From an uncultured beta proteobacterium (GTDB lineage Bacteria; Pseudomonadota; Gammaproteobacteria; Burkholderiales; SG8-41), in contig CADECM010000026.1 in assembly GCA_902825845.1 (NCBI GenBank), forward strand, positions 1 to 58,109: 58,109 nucleotides of DNA, read 5' to 3'. Below the pieces are notes generated by a model. The model did no database searches. It was not told the DNA's origin and saw only the letters and a list, made by a program, of their open reading frames with translations. Below, in pieces: positions 17,053 to 25,005 of the stretch (position 1 is the stretch's first letter; each line of letters opens with the position of its first letter). The translations under genes and the position numbers were made by a program.

Positions 17053-18486
17053 ATGGTTCTCGATCCCGACAGCTGCTACCATGCCGTAAAAAGCCGCGAC
17101 GCACGCTTTGACGGGCGTTTTTTTACCGGCGTCACGTCGACGCGCATATATTGCCGGCCAGTGTGTACCGCCCGCGTGCCCGGGCGCGGGAATTGCCGCT
17201 TTTTTCCCAGCGCCGCCGCCGCGGAGGATGCCGGTTTCCGGCCCTGCCTGCGTTGCCGGCCTGAACTGGCGCCGGGCAACGCCAGTGTGGATGCCACGCA
17301 GCGATTGGCACAGGCGGCGGCTAGCCTGATCGAGGACGGCATTGCCGCAGGCAATGGTCTGGCGCATATCGCCGCGCAGCTGAAGGTAAGCGACCGGCAC
17401 TTGCGCCGCGTGTTCGAAGCGCAGTTTGGCGTCACGCCGGTTGCGTTTGCGCAGACGCAACGCCTGCTGCTCGCCAAGCGCCTGTTGAGCGATACTGCCA
17501 TGCCAGCGACGGCGGTCGCCTTTGCCAGCGGCTTTCAAAGCCTGCGCCGCTTTAACGCGTTGTTCAAGCAGCGCTACCGGCTGTCACCGTCGACGTTGCG
17601 CAGCACCACAGGCAAAGGCACGCAGCAGGATCATTTCGTGTTTGAGTTGGCTTACCGGCCGCCGCTGGACTGGGCGCATCTCACCGGCTTTCTCGGTACA
17701 CGCAGCGTGGCGCTGGTCGAACAGGTCGAGAACGGTGCCTATCGCCGCACCCTGTCCATTGCAGATGGCGCCACCCGGCACGCGGGCTGGATCGAGGTGC
17801 GCCAGCATCCCTCCAGGGCGGTGTTGTCGGTGCGTGTGGCGGCGACGCTCGGCAAGGTGTTGCCGCAGGTGCTGGCACGGGTGAAACGCGTGTTCGATCT
17901 ATCGTGCCAGCCCGACGACATCGTGGTTGCACTCGGCACGTGGGCGCGGCCGCACGCGGGCTTGCGCTTGCCGGGCGCGTTTGACGGTTTTGAACTTGCG
18001 GTGCGCGCGGTGCTGGGGCAGCAGATCACGGTGCGTGCCGCGACCACGCTCGCCGGACGGTTTGCGGAAGCTTTCGGCGACACGGTGCAGACACCCTTTG
18101 CGGCCTTGCAGCGCGTGTTTCCGTCGGCGCGGGCGGTCGCCGGATGCAGCATCGACGATATTGCACGCCTGGGCATTATCGCCACACGTGCGAAGACGAT
18201 ACGGGCGCTGGCCCAGGCTTTGGCCGGCGGGTCGCTGGCGCTGGATGTGGCGGCCGATGTCGACGCCACGCTGGCGGCGCTGCGGCAAATCCCTGGCATC
18301 GGTGAATGGACTGCGCAATACATTGCCATGCGTGCGCTTGCGTGGCCGGACGCGTTTCCGCACACCGACTATGGCGTGATGAAGGCGATGCGGGAAACCA
18401 ACGCCAGGCGCGTGCTGGCGCGGGCCGAAGCATGGCGGCCGTGGCGCGCGTACGCGGTGATGCACCTGTGGCATTCTCTGGAGTGA
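17053..18486 (+). CDS. Ada-type regulator fused to AlkA-like DNA glycosylase
   Basis: A 477-residue three-domain protein. Residues 1-75 are an Ada zinc domain with four cysteines (C34, C38, C65, C68), where C34 in YCRPVC is the methyl-phosphotriester acceptor position. Residues about 80-180 form an AraC-type helix-turn-helix domain. Residues about 195-477 are an AlkA-like 3-methyladenine DNA glycosylase with the helix-hairpin-helix [16 protein letters not shown] and the expected catalytic aspartate in TDYGVMK (D439). It therefore links sensing of DNA methylation damage to base excision. The next gene is ogt, five bases downstream, making a compact alkylation-repair operon. Confidence 0.92.
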   Translation: MVLDPDSCYHAVKSRDARFDGRFFTGVTSTRIYCRPVCTARVPGRGNCRFFPSAAAAEDAGFRPCLRCRPELAPGNASVDATQRLAQAAASLIEDGIAAGNGLAHIAAQLKVSDRHLRRVFEAQFGVTPVAFAQTQRLLLAKRLLSDTAMPATAVAFASGFQSLRRFNALFKQRYRLSPSTLRSTTGKGTQQDHFVFELAYRPPLDWAHLTGFLGTRSVALVEQVENGAYRRTLSIADGATRHAGWIEVRQHPSRAVLSVRVAATLGKVLPQVLARVKRVFDLSCQPDDIVVALGTWARPHAGLRLPGAFDGFELAVRAVLGQQITVRAATTLAGRFAEAFGDTVQTPFAALQRVFPSARAVAGCSIDDIARLGIIATRAKTIRALAQALAGGSLALDVAADVDATLAALRQIPGIGEWTAQYIAMRALAWPDAFPHTDYGVMKAMRETNARRVLARAEAWRPWRAYAVMHLWHSLE

Positions 18487-18491
18487 TTACC

Positions 18492-18998
18492 ATGGACTAT
18501 TACGATTACTACGACAGCCCGCTGGGGCAGATTCTGGTCACGGCAAGCGACGATGCGCTCACCGGCCTGCATTTCGAGGGGGAGAAGTATTTTCCCGCGG
18601 TGGATGAACGGTGGCGGCGCCAGCCGGACGCGCAACTCATCGTACGTGCGCGCAGGCAACTGGACGAATATTTTGCCGGGCAGCGCAAACACTTCGATCT
18701 GGCGGTCGAGCCGGCAGGCACGGCGTTTCAGCGCGGCGTATGGCGTGCCTTGCGGGACATCCCTTACGGCGTGACCACGCATTACGGCGACATTGCCGCG
18801 CGCATCGGCAAACCCACGGCATCGCGCGCAGTAGGCGCGGCCAACGGGCGCAATCCGATATCGATCGTGATTCCATGCCATCGCGTGATCGGCGCCAACG
18901 GCGATCTCACCGGCTACGCGGGCGGTATGGCGCGCAAGGAAGCGTTGTTGCGGCTGGAAGCCGGTGCCACCAACGAGTTCCGGCTGACGCCCGGGTAG
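18492..18998 (+). CDS. ogt: Methylated-DNA-protein cysteine S-methyltransferase
   Basis: A 168-residue O6-alkylguanine-DNA alkyltransferase. The active-site motif IPCHRVIG is intact with C129 as the methyl acceptor, and the preceding DNA-binding stretch [18 protein letters not shown] and the downstream [16 protein letters not shown] match the family. It directly removes alkyl groups from O6-guanine and is used once per molecule. The ATG at 18492 starts five bases after the Ada-AlkA stop, so the two are co-transcribed and probably inducible by the upstream Ada domain. Confidence 0.93.
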   Translation: MDYYDYYDSPLGQILVTASDDALTGLHFEGEKYFPAVDERWRRQPDAQLIVRARRQLDEYFAGQRKHFDLAVEPAGTAFQRGVWRALRDIPYGVTTHYGDIAARIGKPTASRAVGAANGRNPISIVIPCHRVIGANGDLTGYAGGMARKEALLRLEAGATNEFRLTPG

Positions 18999-19065
18999 TG
19001 CGGTTGTGAAAGGCGTTACTGCACGCGGGTTTGCGCCGCGCGTGCAACGCACGTAGCATTGCCGC

Positions 19066-19725
19066 ATGCCGAATGGTGATCTTCAACTCGCCGGGTACTA
19101 CGCCGCGCGCGCGGCCGAGTATGAGCGCATTTACGACAAACCCGAACGGCAGGCGGAGCTGCAGCGCCTGCGCGCGCTGATACCGGCGTATCTTGCCGGA
19201 CGTTCGGTGCTGGAAATCGCCTGCGGCACCGGCTACTGGACACAACACATCGCGCCGGTGGCGTTGGGCATTACCGCGCTCGACATCAACCCGGAAACGC
19301 TCGCCATTGCGCGCGCCAAACCGCTGCCGCCGGATCGCGTGCGCTTTGAAACAGCGGACGTGCACGCCCTGTATCCGCGCCATCAGGGCTACAGCGGCGC
19401 GTTTGCCGGCTTCTGGTGGTCGCATCTGAAACGCGGCGAGCGGCGGGAATTTTTCGACGGGTTGCATCGCGCGCTGGCACCCGGCGCCGTGGTGGTGCTG
19501 CTGGACAATCGGTATGTGGCAGGCAGCAGCACGCCGATTTCGCGTAGTGACGCCGACGGCAACACCTATCAACAGCGTGCCCTGGACGATGGCACGCAGT
19601 ACGAGGTGCTGAAGAATTTTCCGCAGGCGGAGGAGTTGCTGGCCGAAACGCCCGCCGCCGCAAGCGGCGTGGAATACACCGCACTCGACTACTATTGGGT
19701 GCTCCGCTACGCGCTGGCAGGGTAG
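19066..19725 (+). CDS. Class I SAM-dependent methyltransferase
   Basis: A 219-residue cytosolic methyltransferase with motif I VLEIACGTGYWTQ near residues 48-60, the acidic LDINPE of motif II, and a post-motif segment VRFETADVHAL. The C-terminal half has the usual strand-rich substrate region. The substrate is unknown. It lies 67 bp downstream of ogt but need not share its operon. The gene ends 57 bp before the lipocalin-like gene. Confidence 0.85.
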   Translation: MPNGDLQLAGYYAARAAEYERIYDKPERQAELQRLRALIPAYLAGRSVLEIACGTGYWTQHIAPVALGITALDINPETLAIARAKPLPPDRVRFETADVHALYPRHQGYSGAFAGFWWSHLKRGERREFFDGLHRALAPGAVVVLLDNRYVAGSSTPISRSDADGNTYQQRALDDGTQYEVLKNFPQAEELLAETPAAASGVEYTALDYYWVLRYALAG

Positions 19726-19782
19726 TCGTCGCGCCGGCGCGGTTTCGTCATTGCGGATTTAACATTACAAGGGGCAGGGCGC

Positions 19783-20175
19783 ATGATCGACAAACGCATT
19801 ATCGGCATCTGGCGGCTCAAACATACGCAGGCCACCGACGACAACGGAGCAGTGCTGCCGCCGCCGTACGGCCCCTCGGCCACCGGCACCGTCTGTTTTC
19901 AGGCCGACGGCCGCATGTACAACGTGATCTGCGACGGGCGCACCGAAATGCCCGCGGGCGAGGTGCGCCAGTTCATGTCGTACACCGGCAATTACACCTT
20001 CGACGGTGTCACGCTCACCACCCGCGTTGACGCGTCGTCTGACGCCGCCCGCGTCGGCGGTGACCAGTTGCGCAGTGTGCGATTCGAAAACGGCGACATG
20101 GTGCTGGCGCCGCCGCGCCGGTTGTTCGCCGGGGTGATGCAGCATCAGAGCTTGTATTGGGAGCGTGTCGGCTAG
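19783..20175 (+). CDS. Lipocalin-like domain protein
   Basis: A 130-residue protein that matches the small lipocalin-like family: IGIWRLKHTQ at the N-terminus, GPSATGTVCFQADGRMYN, and a central SYTGNYTFDGVTLTTRV. The pattern of alternating strands fits an eight-stranded beta barrel that may bind a hydrophobic ligand. No signal peptide is visible, so it is probably cytosolic. Its stop codon overlaps the stop of the convergent lipoprotein gene by four bases. Confidence 0.75.
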   Translation: MIDKRIIGIWRLKHTQATDDNGAVLPPPYGPSATGTVCFQADGRMYNVICDGRTEMPAGEVRQFMSYTGNYTFDGVTLTTRVDASSDAARVGGDQLRSVRFENGDMVLAPPRRLFAGVMQHQSLYWERVG

Positions 20176-20762
20176 TGTGCCGTGCGCTGAGCCTGTTGCA
20201 GTAAATCCGCGATGGTGCCCGACCACAATTCGTAATAGCCTTCGACTGCAGACGTTTGCAGCCAGCTTCCCCAGCGCGTGTGGGCAAGGGCCGGGTCTCT
20301 GGCAGCAACGCCATCCTGCGCGATGCCGACCGAAATGCTGCCGCCGCCTTTGCCTTTTTGCTGCGTCTGAATACGTTTGAAGTCCTGTTGCAGGCGCGCC
20401 AGTTCCGCCTGCGCTTGCGGCGGGAAGCGATAGATCAACCAGCGCCGCCCGGCCGGCGCGGGCACAAGGCCTTTGGCCTTGCCTGGATCGCCGGCAATTG
20501 CCATGAAGCGCATCGGCAGTGTTTTGTCCACGGCGTCAAAGGTTCCGGCCTCGCGCGGGCGTATCGCCAGATGCATCACCGGTACTGCAGCGGGCGGCGG
20601 CATCATGCGGGCATCGGCCTGTATCGCCAGCCGGAACTCGCCGGGATTCATTTCCAGCAGGGTGTCCTGCAGCGACAACAGGCGCGGCATGGAGCGCAGC
20701 GGGATGCCGCTGCAGGCGCTCAGCAGGGCGGCGAGTGTCAGACAGGCGATGGTGTGGCGCAT
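20172..20762 (-). CDS. Lipoprotein of unknown function
   Basis: A 196-residue outer- or inner-membrane lipoprotein candidate: signal sequence with a lipobox LLSAC (cysteine at residue 17). The mature part is proline/alanine-rich with a predicted beta-rich body and the segment RWLIYRFPPQAQAEL. I do not recognise a family. It is transcribed leftward, divergent from the DUF2975 gene, and its 3' end overlaps the lipocalin-like gene by four bases tail to tail. An AT-rich repeat copy lies directly upstream of its start. Confidence 0.7.
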   Translation of the reverse strand: MRHTIACLTLAALLSACSGIPLRSMPRLLSLQDTLLEMNPGEFRLAIQADARMMPPPAAVPVMHLAIRPREAGTFDAVDKTLPMRFMAIAGDPGKAKGLVPAPAGRRWLIYRFPPQAQAELARLQQDFKRIQTQQKGKGGGSISVGIAQDGVAARDPALAHTRWGSWLQTSAVEGYYELWSGTIADLLQQAQRTAH

Positions 20763-20780
20763 GTGAAATGTCAGTGATCA

Positions 20781-20810
20781 CTTATAGATATAATTATTGT
20801 TTAACAATAA
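20781..20810 (-). repeat. AT-rich dispersed repeat, copy 5
   Basis: On the minus strand this reads TTAAACAATAATTATATCTA, closest to the copy at 5711 in its right half. It contains a short palindrome (TTGTTTAACAA). It lies 19 bases upstream of the lipoprotein start and in the divergent promoter region with the DUF2975 gene. The flanking AT-rich sequence to 20845 may hold a further partial copy. Confidence 0.55.
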
Positions 20811-20879
20811 ATTATTTTCAATTTATGATAATTATATGCTAAGATGCCAGTCCATATGCAACTGCAGAAAGACGTCACG

Positions 20880-21437
20880 ATGACTTCATCCCCTGTTGAA
20901 AACACCCACCTACAGCGTCTTCGTCAGCTGAGCCGCGTGCTGGCTGCGGCCTGTCTTTGGTTGATGGTTATGCTGCCCATGGCGGTCGTCGGTTACTGGC
21001 TGGTCGCGGATGGGCCGCAACTGGCGGTGCGTGCGCAGTTGCCCGTGCACGCGATTCAGGCCCCGCTCATGGCCTGGCAACGCTGGGCGGGGGCAGTGCT
21101 TACGCTGCTCCCGCTGAGCCTGCTGCTGACCGGTTTGTGGGAGGCGCGGCGGTGTTTCCGGCGCTTTGTCGCGGGCGAGATCTTCAGTGCGGGCACCGTG
21201 CGCTGTCTGCGGCGCTTCGCCGGTTGGGTGATGGCGTCGGTGGCGACAGGCATGGTCACGGCGACGGCAATTTCGGTGCTGCTGACCATCAACAATCCGC
21301 CGGGCCTGCGCCATCTGGCGATCAGCGTCGGCAGCGATCAGGTGTTCACGCTGTTTTTCGCGGGCATGGTGTGGCTGATGGCCGCAGTAATCGGCGAAGC
21401 GCGGGAACTGGCCGACGAAAACGCCGCGTTCGTATAG
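20880..21437 (+). CDS. DUF2975 family membrane protein
   Basis: A 185-residue inner-membrane protein with four hydrophobic helices (roughly residues 17-40, 65-85, 113-137 and 153-173), and the loop segment RCFRRFVAGEIFSAGTVRCLRRFAGW between helices 2 and 3, typical of DUF2975. These proteins are usually encoded next to a small XRE-type regulator, as here; the pair is of unknown function. The ATG at 20880 is preferred; a longer frame from 20844 adds an unusual N-terminus with no better ribosome site. Confidence 0.8.
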   Translation: MTSSPVENTHLQRLRQLSRVLAAACLWLMVMLPMAVVGYWLVADGPQLAVRAQLPVHAIQAPLMAWQRWAGAVLTLLPLSLLLTGLWEARRCFRRFVAGEIFSAGTVRCLRRFAGWVMASVATGMVTATAISVLLTINNPPGLRHLAISVGSDQVFTLFFAGMVWLMAAVIGEARELADENAAFV

Positions 21438-21451
21438 CGTTCGCCGATCCC

Positions 21452-21673
21452 ATGCCCATTGTCGTGCAACTCGACATCATGCTGGCGCGGCGCAAGGTGA
21501 AGTCGAGAGACCTTGCCGCACACGTCGGCATTACAGAAGCCAACATGTCCCTGCTCAAGCAAGGCAAGGTCAAGGGTATACGCTTCGAGACACTGCAATC
21601 GATTTGCGCCTATCTGGAATGCCAGCCGGGTGATCTGCTGGTTTACGTACCGGACGGCGCCGGGACAAAGTAA
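21452..21673 (+). CDS. XRE-family (Cro/C1-type) transcriptional regulator
   Basis: A 73-residue helix-turn-helix protein: VQLDIMLARRKVKSRDLAA, then the recognition region VGITEANMSLLKQGKVKG, then RFETLQSICAYLECQPGDLL. This is the short single-domain type found next to DUF2975 genes. It begins 14 bp after the DUF2975 stop, so the two are co-transcribed. It probably autoregulates the pair or modulates nearby genes; the target is not visible. Confidence 0.85.
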   Translation: MPIVVQLDIMLARRKVKSRDLAAHVGITEANMSLLKQGKVKGIRFETLQSICAYLECQPGDLLVYVPDGAGTK

Positions 21674-21687
21674 CGGAGGAAATTGTC

Positions 21688-21897
21688 GTGACGAACGTTG
21701 CGCAGCTGTTTTTCTGCACGGGGCTGATGCTGGCGTGCGTTACGGGTTGTTCCACCAGAGCGTGGTACGGCGGCATGCAGCAATCGGCGTACAGCGCCTG
21801 CCAGCGACAGCCGTCATCGGAACAGGCGCGCTGCGAAGCGCGCCTCAACCGGCAGGACTACGAGACCTACGTAAAATCGCGGGCGGCATCACGTTAA
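21688..21897 (+). CDS. Small lipoprotein, hypothetical
   Basis: A 69-residue protein with a GTG start preceded by ACGGAGGAA. It has a signal sequence and a lipobox-like VTGC (cysteine at residue 21), followed by a polar, Arg/Gln-rich tail with two more cysteines in YSACQRQPSSEQARCE. Probably a small membrane-anchored lipoprotein with an intramolecular disulfide; no family recognised. It may be co-transcribed with the DUF2975/XRE pair. Confidence 0.65.
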   Translation: MTNVAQLFFCTGLMLACVTGCSTRAWYGGMQQSAYSACQRQPSSEQARCEARLNRQDYETYVKSRAASR

Positions 21898-21904
21898 AAT
21901 ATTT

Positions 21905-21934
21905 AATAAAAACAATTGGTTACGTATAGTCATT
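21905..21934 (+). repeat. AT-rich dispersed repeat, copy 6
   Basis: Reads ATAAAAACAATTGGTTACGT followed by ATAGTC, a strong match. It lies just after the small lipoprotein stop, between convergent genes. Confidence 0.7.
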
Positions 21935-22023
21935 GTGCGGCTATCCGATGCCAAAGGTGCCGCACCCGCGGTTAGGTCGTGGCGAATGACGGTACCCGAC
22001 AGCGGGCAATTGCGGTATCGCGT

Positions 22024-23406
22024 TCAGATCGCATCAAAGAACGCGTAGACGCCCACGACAGCAGACGAGAGCATGACAGCGCCGCCCGCCATCAGGGCCA
22101 GGGTGTGGATGGCGACGGCATCAATGTGCGCCAACGCCCAGATGCCCGAGATCAGCAGGGTGATGATCAACGAGGTTGTCGTAATCTTGGCATAGTCAAT
22201 CGCGTCAAAAGGGCACTCATCCTCAGCGATCACCCAGGTCCCGATCGCAATGCACAGGCCCGCCAGCACACCGCTGGTCCAGTGTACCCACGTTGTTGTG
22301 CCGATCCACTCCAGGGCCTGATACAACAAGCCCGGCACATAGGCTGGCCGCGGGCCGGCGAACAGGAATTCCCATGCCCAGCCGAGCATAGATTCCGTCA
22401 GCGGCACGGCGCCTGCCGCTGCCGCTGCCCCGAGCGCCAGCACGAGTACCGGATATCCGATCGCCGACCAGGAAAATTCCGTCCCCGAGTATTTCGCTTC
22501 GAGCTGTTCCCGGAACTGGCTATCGGCGACTTCAATCGTTTCGGCCGCGGTGGTTGGTGCAGCTGGCGCAGAGGGCGTAGTGGGTGTGGCGGGTGATCCG
22601 GTGATGTGCACGCTTGCCGACTGCTCGACTGCGATCGGCGCGCCATCGCTGCCAACCGCCCGCACGCACAGCGTGCGCGGCGTCGAACGGGGAAACGCGT
22701 AGCGGCTCGTTCTGGTGAACTGTCTCGTGTCGCCGACGGCGAGTGAAAAGGGCTGGCTGAGGTCCCGATTGTCGAGTGTCGCCCGCACGGATTGCAGATC
22801 GACGGTGCCGACATTCCGAACCTCGATCGACCATCGGACGTCCGCGGGCGCTACAGCGTGCGTGGGCGAGCCTGCGAACTGGATGGCGATTTTCGCCGTG
22901 CCACCCTGTTCGGTGGCCTTGCATGCCTTGAGCGCATCGTCGATTCCCGTGTCCAATCCGCGGTGCCCGTCAGCCGTCCCGCTGATTCCCATCAACGCGG
23001 CCAGCGCCGCCACGCCGGATTCGTATTTTGACGGGTCCGTGTCGAAACCCGACAAGTCCAGTGGTGTGAGAACCCGGAGCGCCTGCGGCCACTTTTTCGC
23101 GTCCAGCGGGACTTTCTCCGCCAGCACAGGCACCAACTCCGGACGGCCGTCGTTGTTCGTGTTTCGGTGGTCGGCGTATTCGATCTCCTTGTTCACCGGC
23201 CGCGACTTGATCGCGTCGTGGGTCAGCAAGGATAGGAAGTAGTCCGATTCATCAATGTTGTTGTAAACCTGCTCCCACGCGCCGCGTCCCGCGCGCGCCG
23301 ACTTGTTGAACTGGAAAACCGTCGCCCCGTGTTTGGTGAGGTCTTGCTGCAGACGTTCGGCGAGGCCGAGGTCTGGCGACGCAAAGCTGATAAAGACTCG
23401 GGTCAT
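22024..23406 (-). CDS. TIR-domain protein with C-terminal membrane helices
   Basis: A 460-residue protein. Residues 1-140 are a TIR domain: RVFISFASPD as the first strand and loop, DYFLSLLTHDAI, then KSRPVNKEIEYADHR, where the glutamates near residues 74-76 are candidates for the NAD-cleaving catalytic position. Residues about 165-275 look like an Ig-like beta domain (RNVGTVDLQSVRATLDN). A Pro/Ala/Thr linker follows (280-300), and the last 135 residues hold four hydrophobic helices ending at the C-terminus. The architecture suggests a membrane-anchored TIR enzyme or scaffold, as seen in some antiphage systems, but no partner defence gene is adjacent. It could equally be a signalling protein. 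Confidence 0.8.
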   Translation of the reverse strand: MTRVFISFASPDLGLAERLQQDLTKHGATVFQFNKSARAGRGAWEQVYNNIDESDYFLSLLTHDAIKSRPVNKEIEYADHRNTNNDGRPELVPVLAEKVPLDAKKWPQALRVLTPLDLSGFDTDPSKYESGVAALAALMGISGTADGHRGLDTGIDDALKACKATEQGGTAKIAIQFAGSPTHAVAPADVRWSIEVRNVGTVDLQSVRATLDNRDLSQPFSLAVGDTRQFTRTSRYAFPRSTPRTLCVRAVGSDGAPIAVEQSASVHITGSPATPTTPSAPAAPTTAAETIEVADSQFREQLEAKYSGTEFSWSAIGYPVLVLALGAAAAAGAVPLTESMLGWAWEFLFAGPRPAYVPGLLYQALEWIGTTTWVHWTSGVLAGLCIAIGTWVIAEDECPFDAIDYAKITTTSLIITLLISGIWALAHIDAVAIHTLALMAGGAVMLSSAVVGVYAFFDAI

Positions 23407-23525
23407 CTTTCACTCTCGCGCGGGTTCGGTGCGTGGACCCTTCATTTATTGAACAAGCGGGGCCCTGTTGCAAATAGCGTGAAGCAATCCACCTGTGTCG
23501 TCAATCGGGAACCCGCGCCGTGCCG

Positions 23526-24242
23526 CTATTCGCCCAGATAGGCACGCCGCACCTGCGGATCGTCGAGCAGCGCCCTGGCATCGCCCGCGAGCGTGATCAA
23601 GCCGCTTTCCATGACATAGCCGCGGCCGCAGGTTTGCAGCGCCAGCCGCGCGTTCTGCTCGATCAGCAACAGCGTGACGCCCTCGCGCGCGACTTTGCGG
23701 ATGGTTTCGAAAATGGTCTGCACCACCAGCGGCGCGAGGCCCATGCTCGGTTCATCGAGCAGCAGCAGGCGCGGCTTGCACATCAGCGCGCGCGCAATGG
23801 CGAGCATCTGTTGCTCGCCGCCGGAGAGCGTGCCCGCCAGTTGCGCGCGGCGTTCGGCGAGGCGCGGAAAGGTGGCGTAGGCATGCTCGCGGTCCGCCGC
23901 GATCGCCGCGTGGTCGTCGCGAATGTAGGCGCCCATCGCGAGGTTCTCTTCGACCGTGAGGCGCGCAAACACGCCGCGGCCCTCGGGCACCAACGCCAGT
24001 CCGCGCCGTACCAGTTCGAAGGCCGGCTTTGCGGTGATGTCCTCGCCGCTGTAGCGTACGCTGCCGGCGGCGGGCTTGAGCAGTCCTGACAGTGCTTTCA
24101 GCGTGGTGGTTTTACCCGCGCCGTTGGCGCCGATCAATGCCACCAGTTCCCCCGCGCCCACCTCAAGATCGATGCCCTTGACTGCGTTGATGCCGCCATA
24201 GGCCACCTTCAGGCCGCGCACCTCAAGCAACGATTCAGGCAA
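23526..24242 (-). CDS. livF: Branched-chain amino acid ABC transporter ATP-binding protein LivF
   Basis: A 238-residue ABC ATPase of the LivF type. Walker A GANGAGKTT at residues 38-46, a Q-loop region, the signature LSGGEQQ, and Walker B LLLLDEPSMGLAP are all intact. The LVPEGRGVFARLTVEENLAMG segment is characteristic of LivF. It energises import with LivG through LivH/LivM. Its start overlaps the livG stop by eight bases, so it is the last gene of the liv operon. Confidence 0.95.
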   Translation of the reverse strand: MPESLLEVRGLKVAYGGINAVKGIDLEVGAGELVALIGANGAGKTTTLKALSGLLKPAAGSVRYSGEDITAKPAFELVRRGLALVPEGRGVFARLTVEENLAMGAYIRDDHAAIAADREHAYATFPRLAERRAQLAGTLSGGEQQMLAIARALMCKPRLLLLDEPSMGLAPLVVQTIFETIRKVAREGVTLLLIEQNARLALQTCGRGYVMESGLITLAGDARALLDDPQVRRAYLGE

Positions 24243-25005
24243 CGTCGACCCCGAGATAGGCCTCGATTACTTTCGGGTCGCGCTGCACCGTGGCCGGGGC
24301 GCCTTCGGCGATCTTGCGGCCGTAATCGAGCACCGCGACGCTGTCGCACAGCCCCATCACCAGTTTCACGTCGTGCTCGATCAGCAGCAGCGTGACGCCG
24401 TCGCCGCGAATGCGTTCCAGCAACGCTTTCAACGCGGCAGTTTCGGTGGCGTTCATGCCGGCGGCCGGTTCGTCGAGCGCGAGCAACGCCGGTTCTGTCG
24501 CCAGCGCACGCGCAATTTCCAGGCGGCGTTGATCACCGTACGCCAGATGGCGGGCGAGCGTGTTGGCGTGGCGCGCAATACCGCAGTAGTCCAGCAATGC
24601 GTGCGCCCGGCGCTCGATTGCGGCCTCTTCCGCGCGCGTGCCCGCGCCGCGCAGCACTGCCCCCAGCACGCCCGCGTGCGTGCGCACATGGCGCCCCACC
24701 ATGACGTTTTCCAGCGCCGTCATGTTGGCGAACAGGCGGATGTTCTGGAACGTGCGCGCAATCCCGGCATGCGCCACCTGATGCGGCTTCGCATTATGTA
24801 AATATTTGTTTTTAAAGGATATTTTTCCGGCATCACTGGAGTAGACGCCGGTGAGTATGTTAAACAGCGTGGTCTTGCCCGCGCCATTGGGTCCGATCAG
24901 GCCGTAGATCTCACCCGCCGTAACACTGAGCGAAACAGCGTCGAGCGCAGTCAGGCCGCCGAAGCGTTTGGTGATGCCGGTGGCGGCGAGCAGCGGTTCA
25001 GTCAC
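24235..25005 (-). CDS. livG: Branched-chain amino acid ABC transporter ATP-binding protein LivG
   Basis: A 256-residue LivG-type ABC ATPase with Walker A GPNGAGKTT (38-46), HLAYGDQRRLEIARAL as signature region (Y-G-D in place of S-G-G/Q, common in this subfamily), Walker B LLALDEPAAGMN and the LivG-type ARTFQNIRLFANMTALENVMVG. Residues 61-71 read KISFKNKYLHN, encoded by a copy of the AT-rich dispersed repeat where homologues have a variable loop of apparently similar length. The reading frame continues through it. It overlaps livM by eight bases and livF by eight bases. Confidence 0.95.
   Translation of the reverse strand: MTEPLLAATGITKRFGGLTALDAVSLSVTAGEIYGLIGPNGAGKTTLFNILTGVYSSDAGKISFKNKYLHNAKPHQVAHAGIARTFQNIRLFANMTALENVMVGRHVRTHAGVLGAVLRGAGTRAEEAAIERRAHALLDYCGIARHANTLARHLAYGDQRRLEIARALATEPALLALDEPAAGMNATETAALKALLERIRGDGVTLLLIEHDVKLVMGLCDSVAVLDYGRKIAEGAPATVQRDPKVIEAYLGVDVA
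24791..24822 (-). repeat. AT-rich dispersed repeat, copy 7 (inside livG)
   Basis: On the minus strand this reads CTTTAAAAACAAATATTTAC followed by ATAATGC. It is in frame and encodes residues about 61-71 of LivG. Its base composition contrasts sharply with the surrounding gene. Confidence 0.7.
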
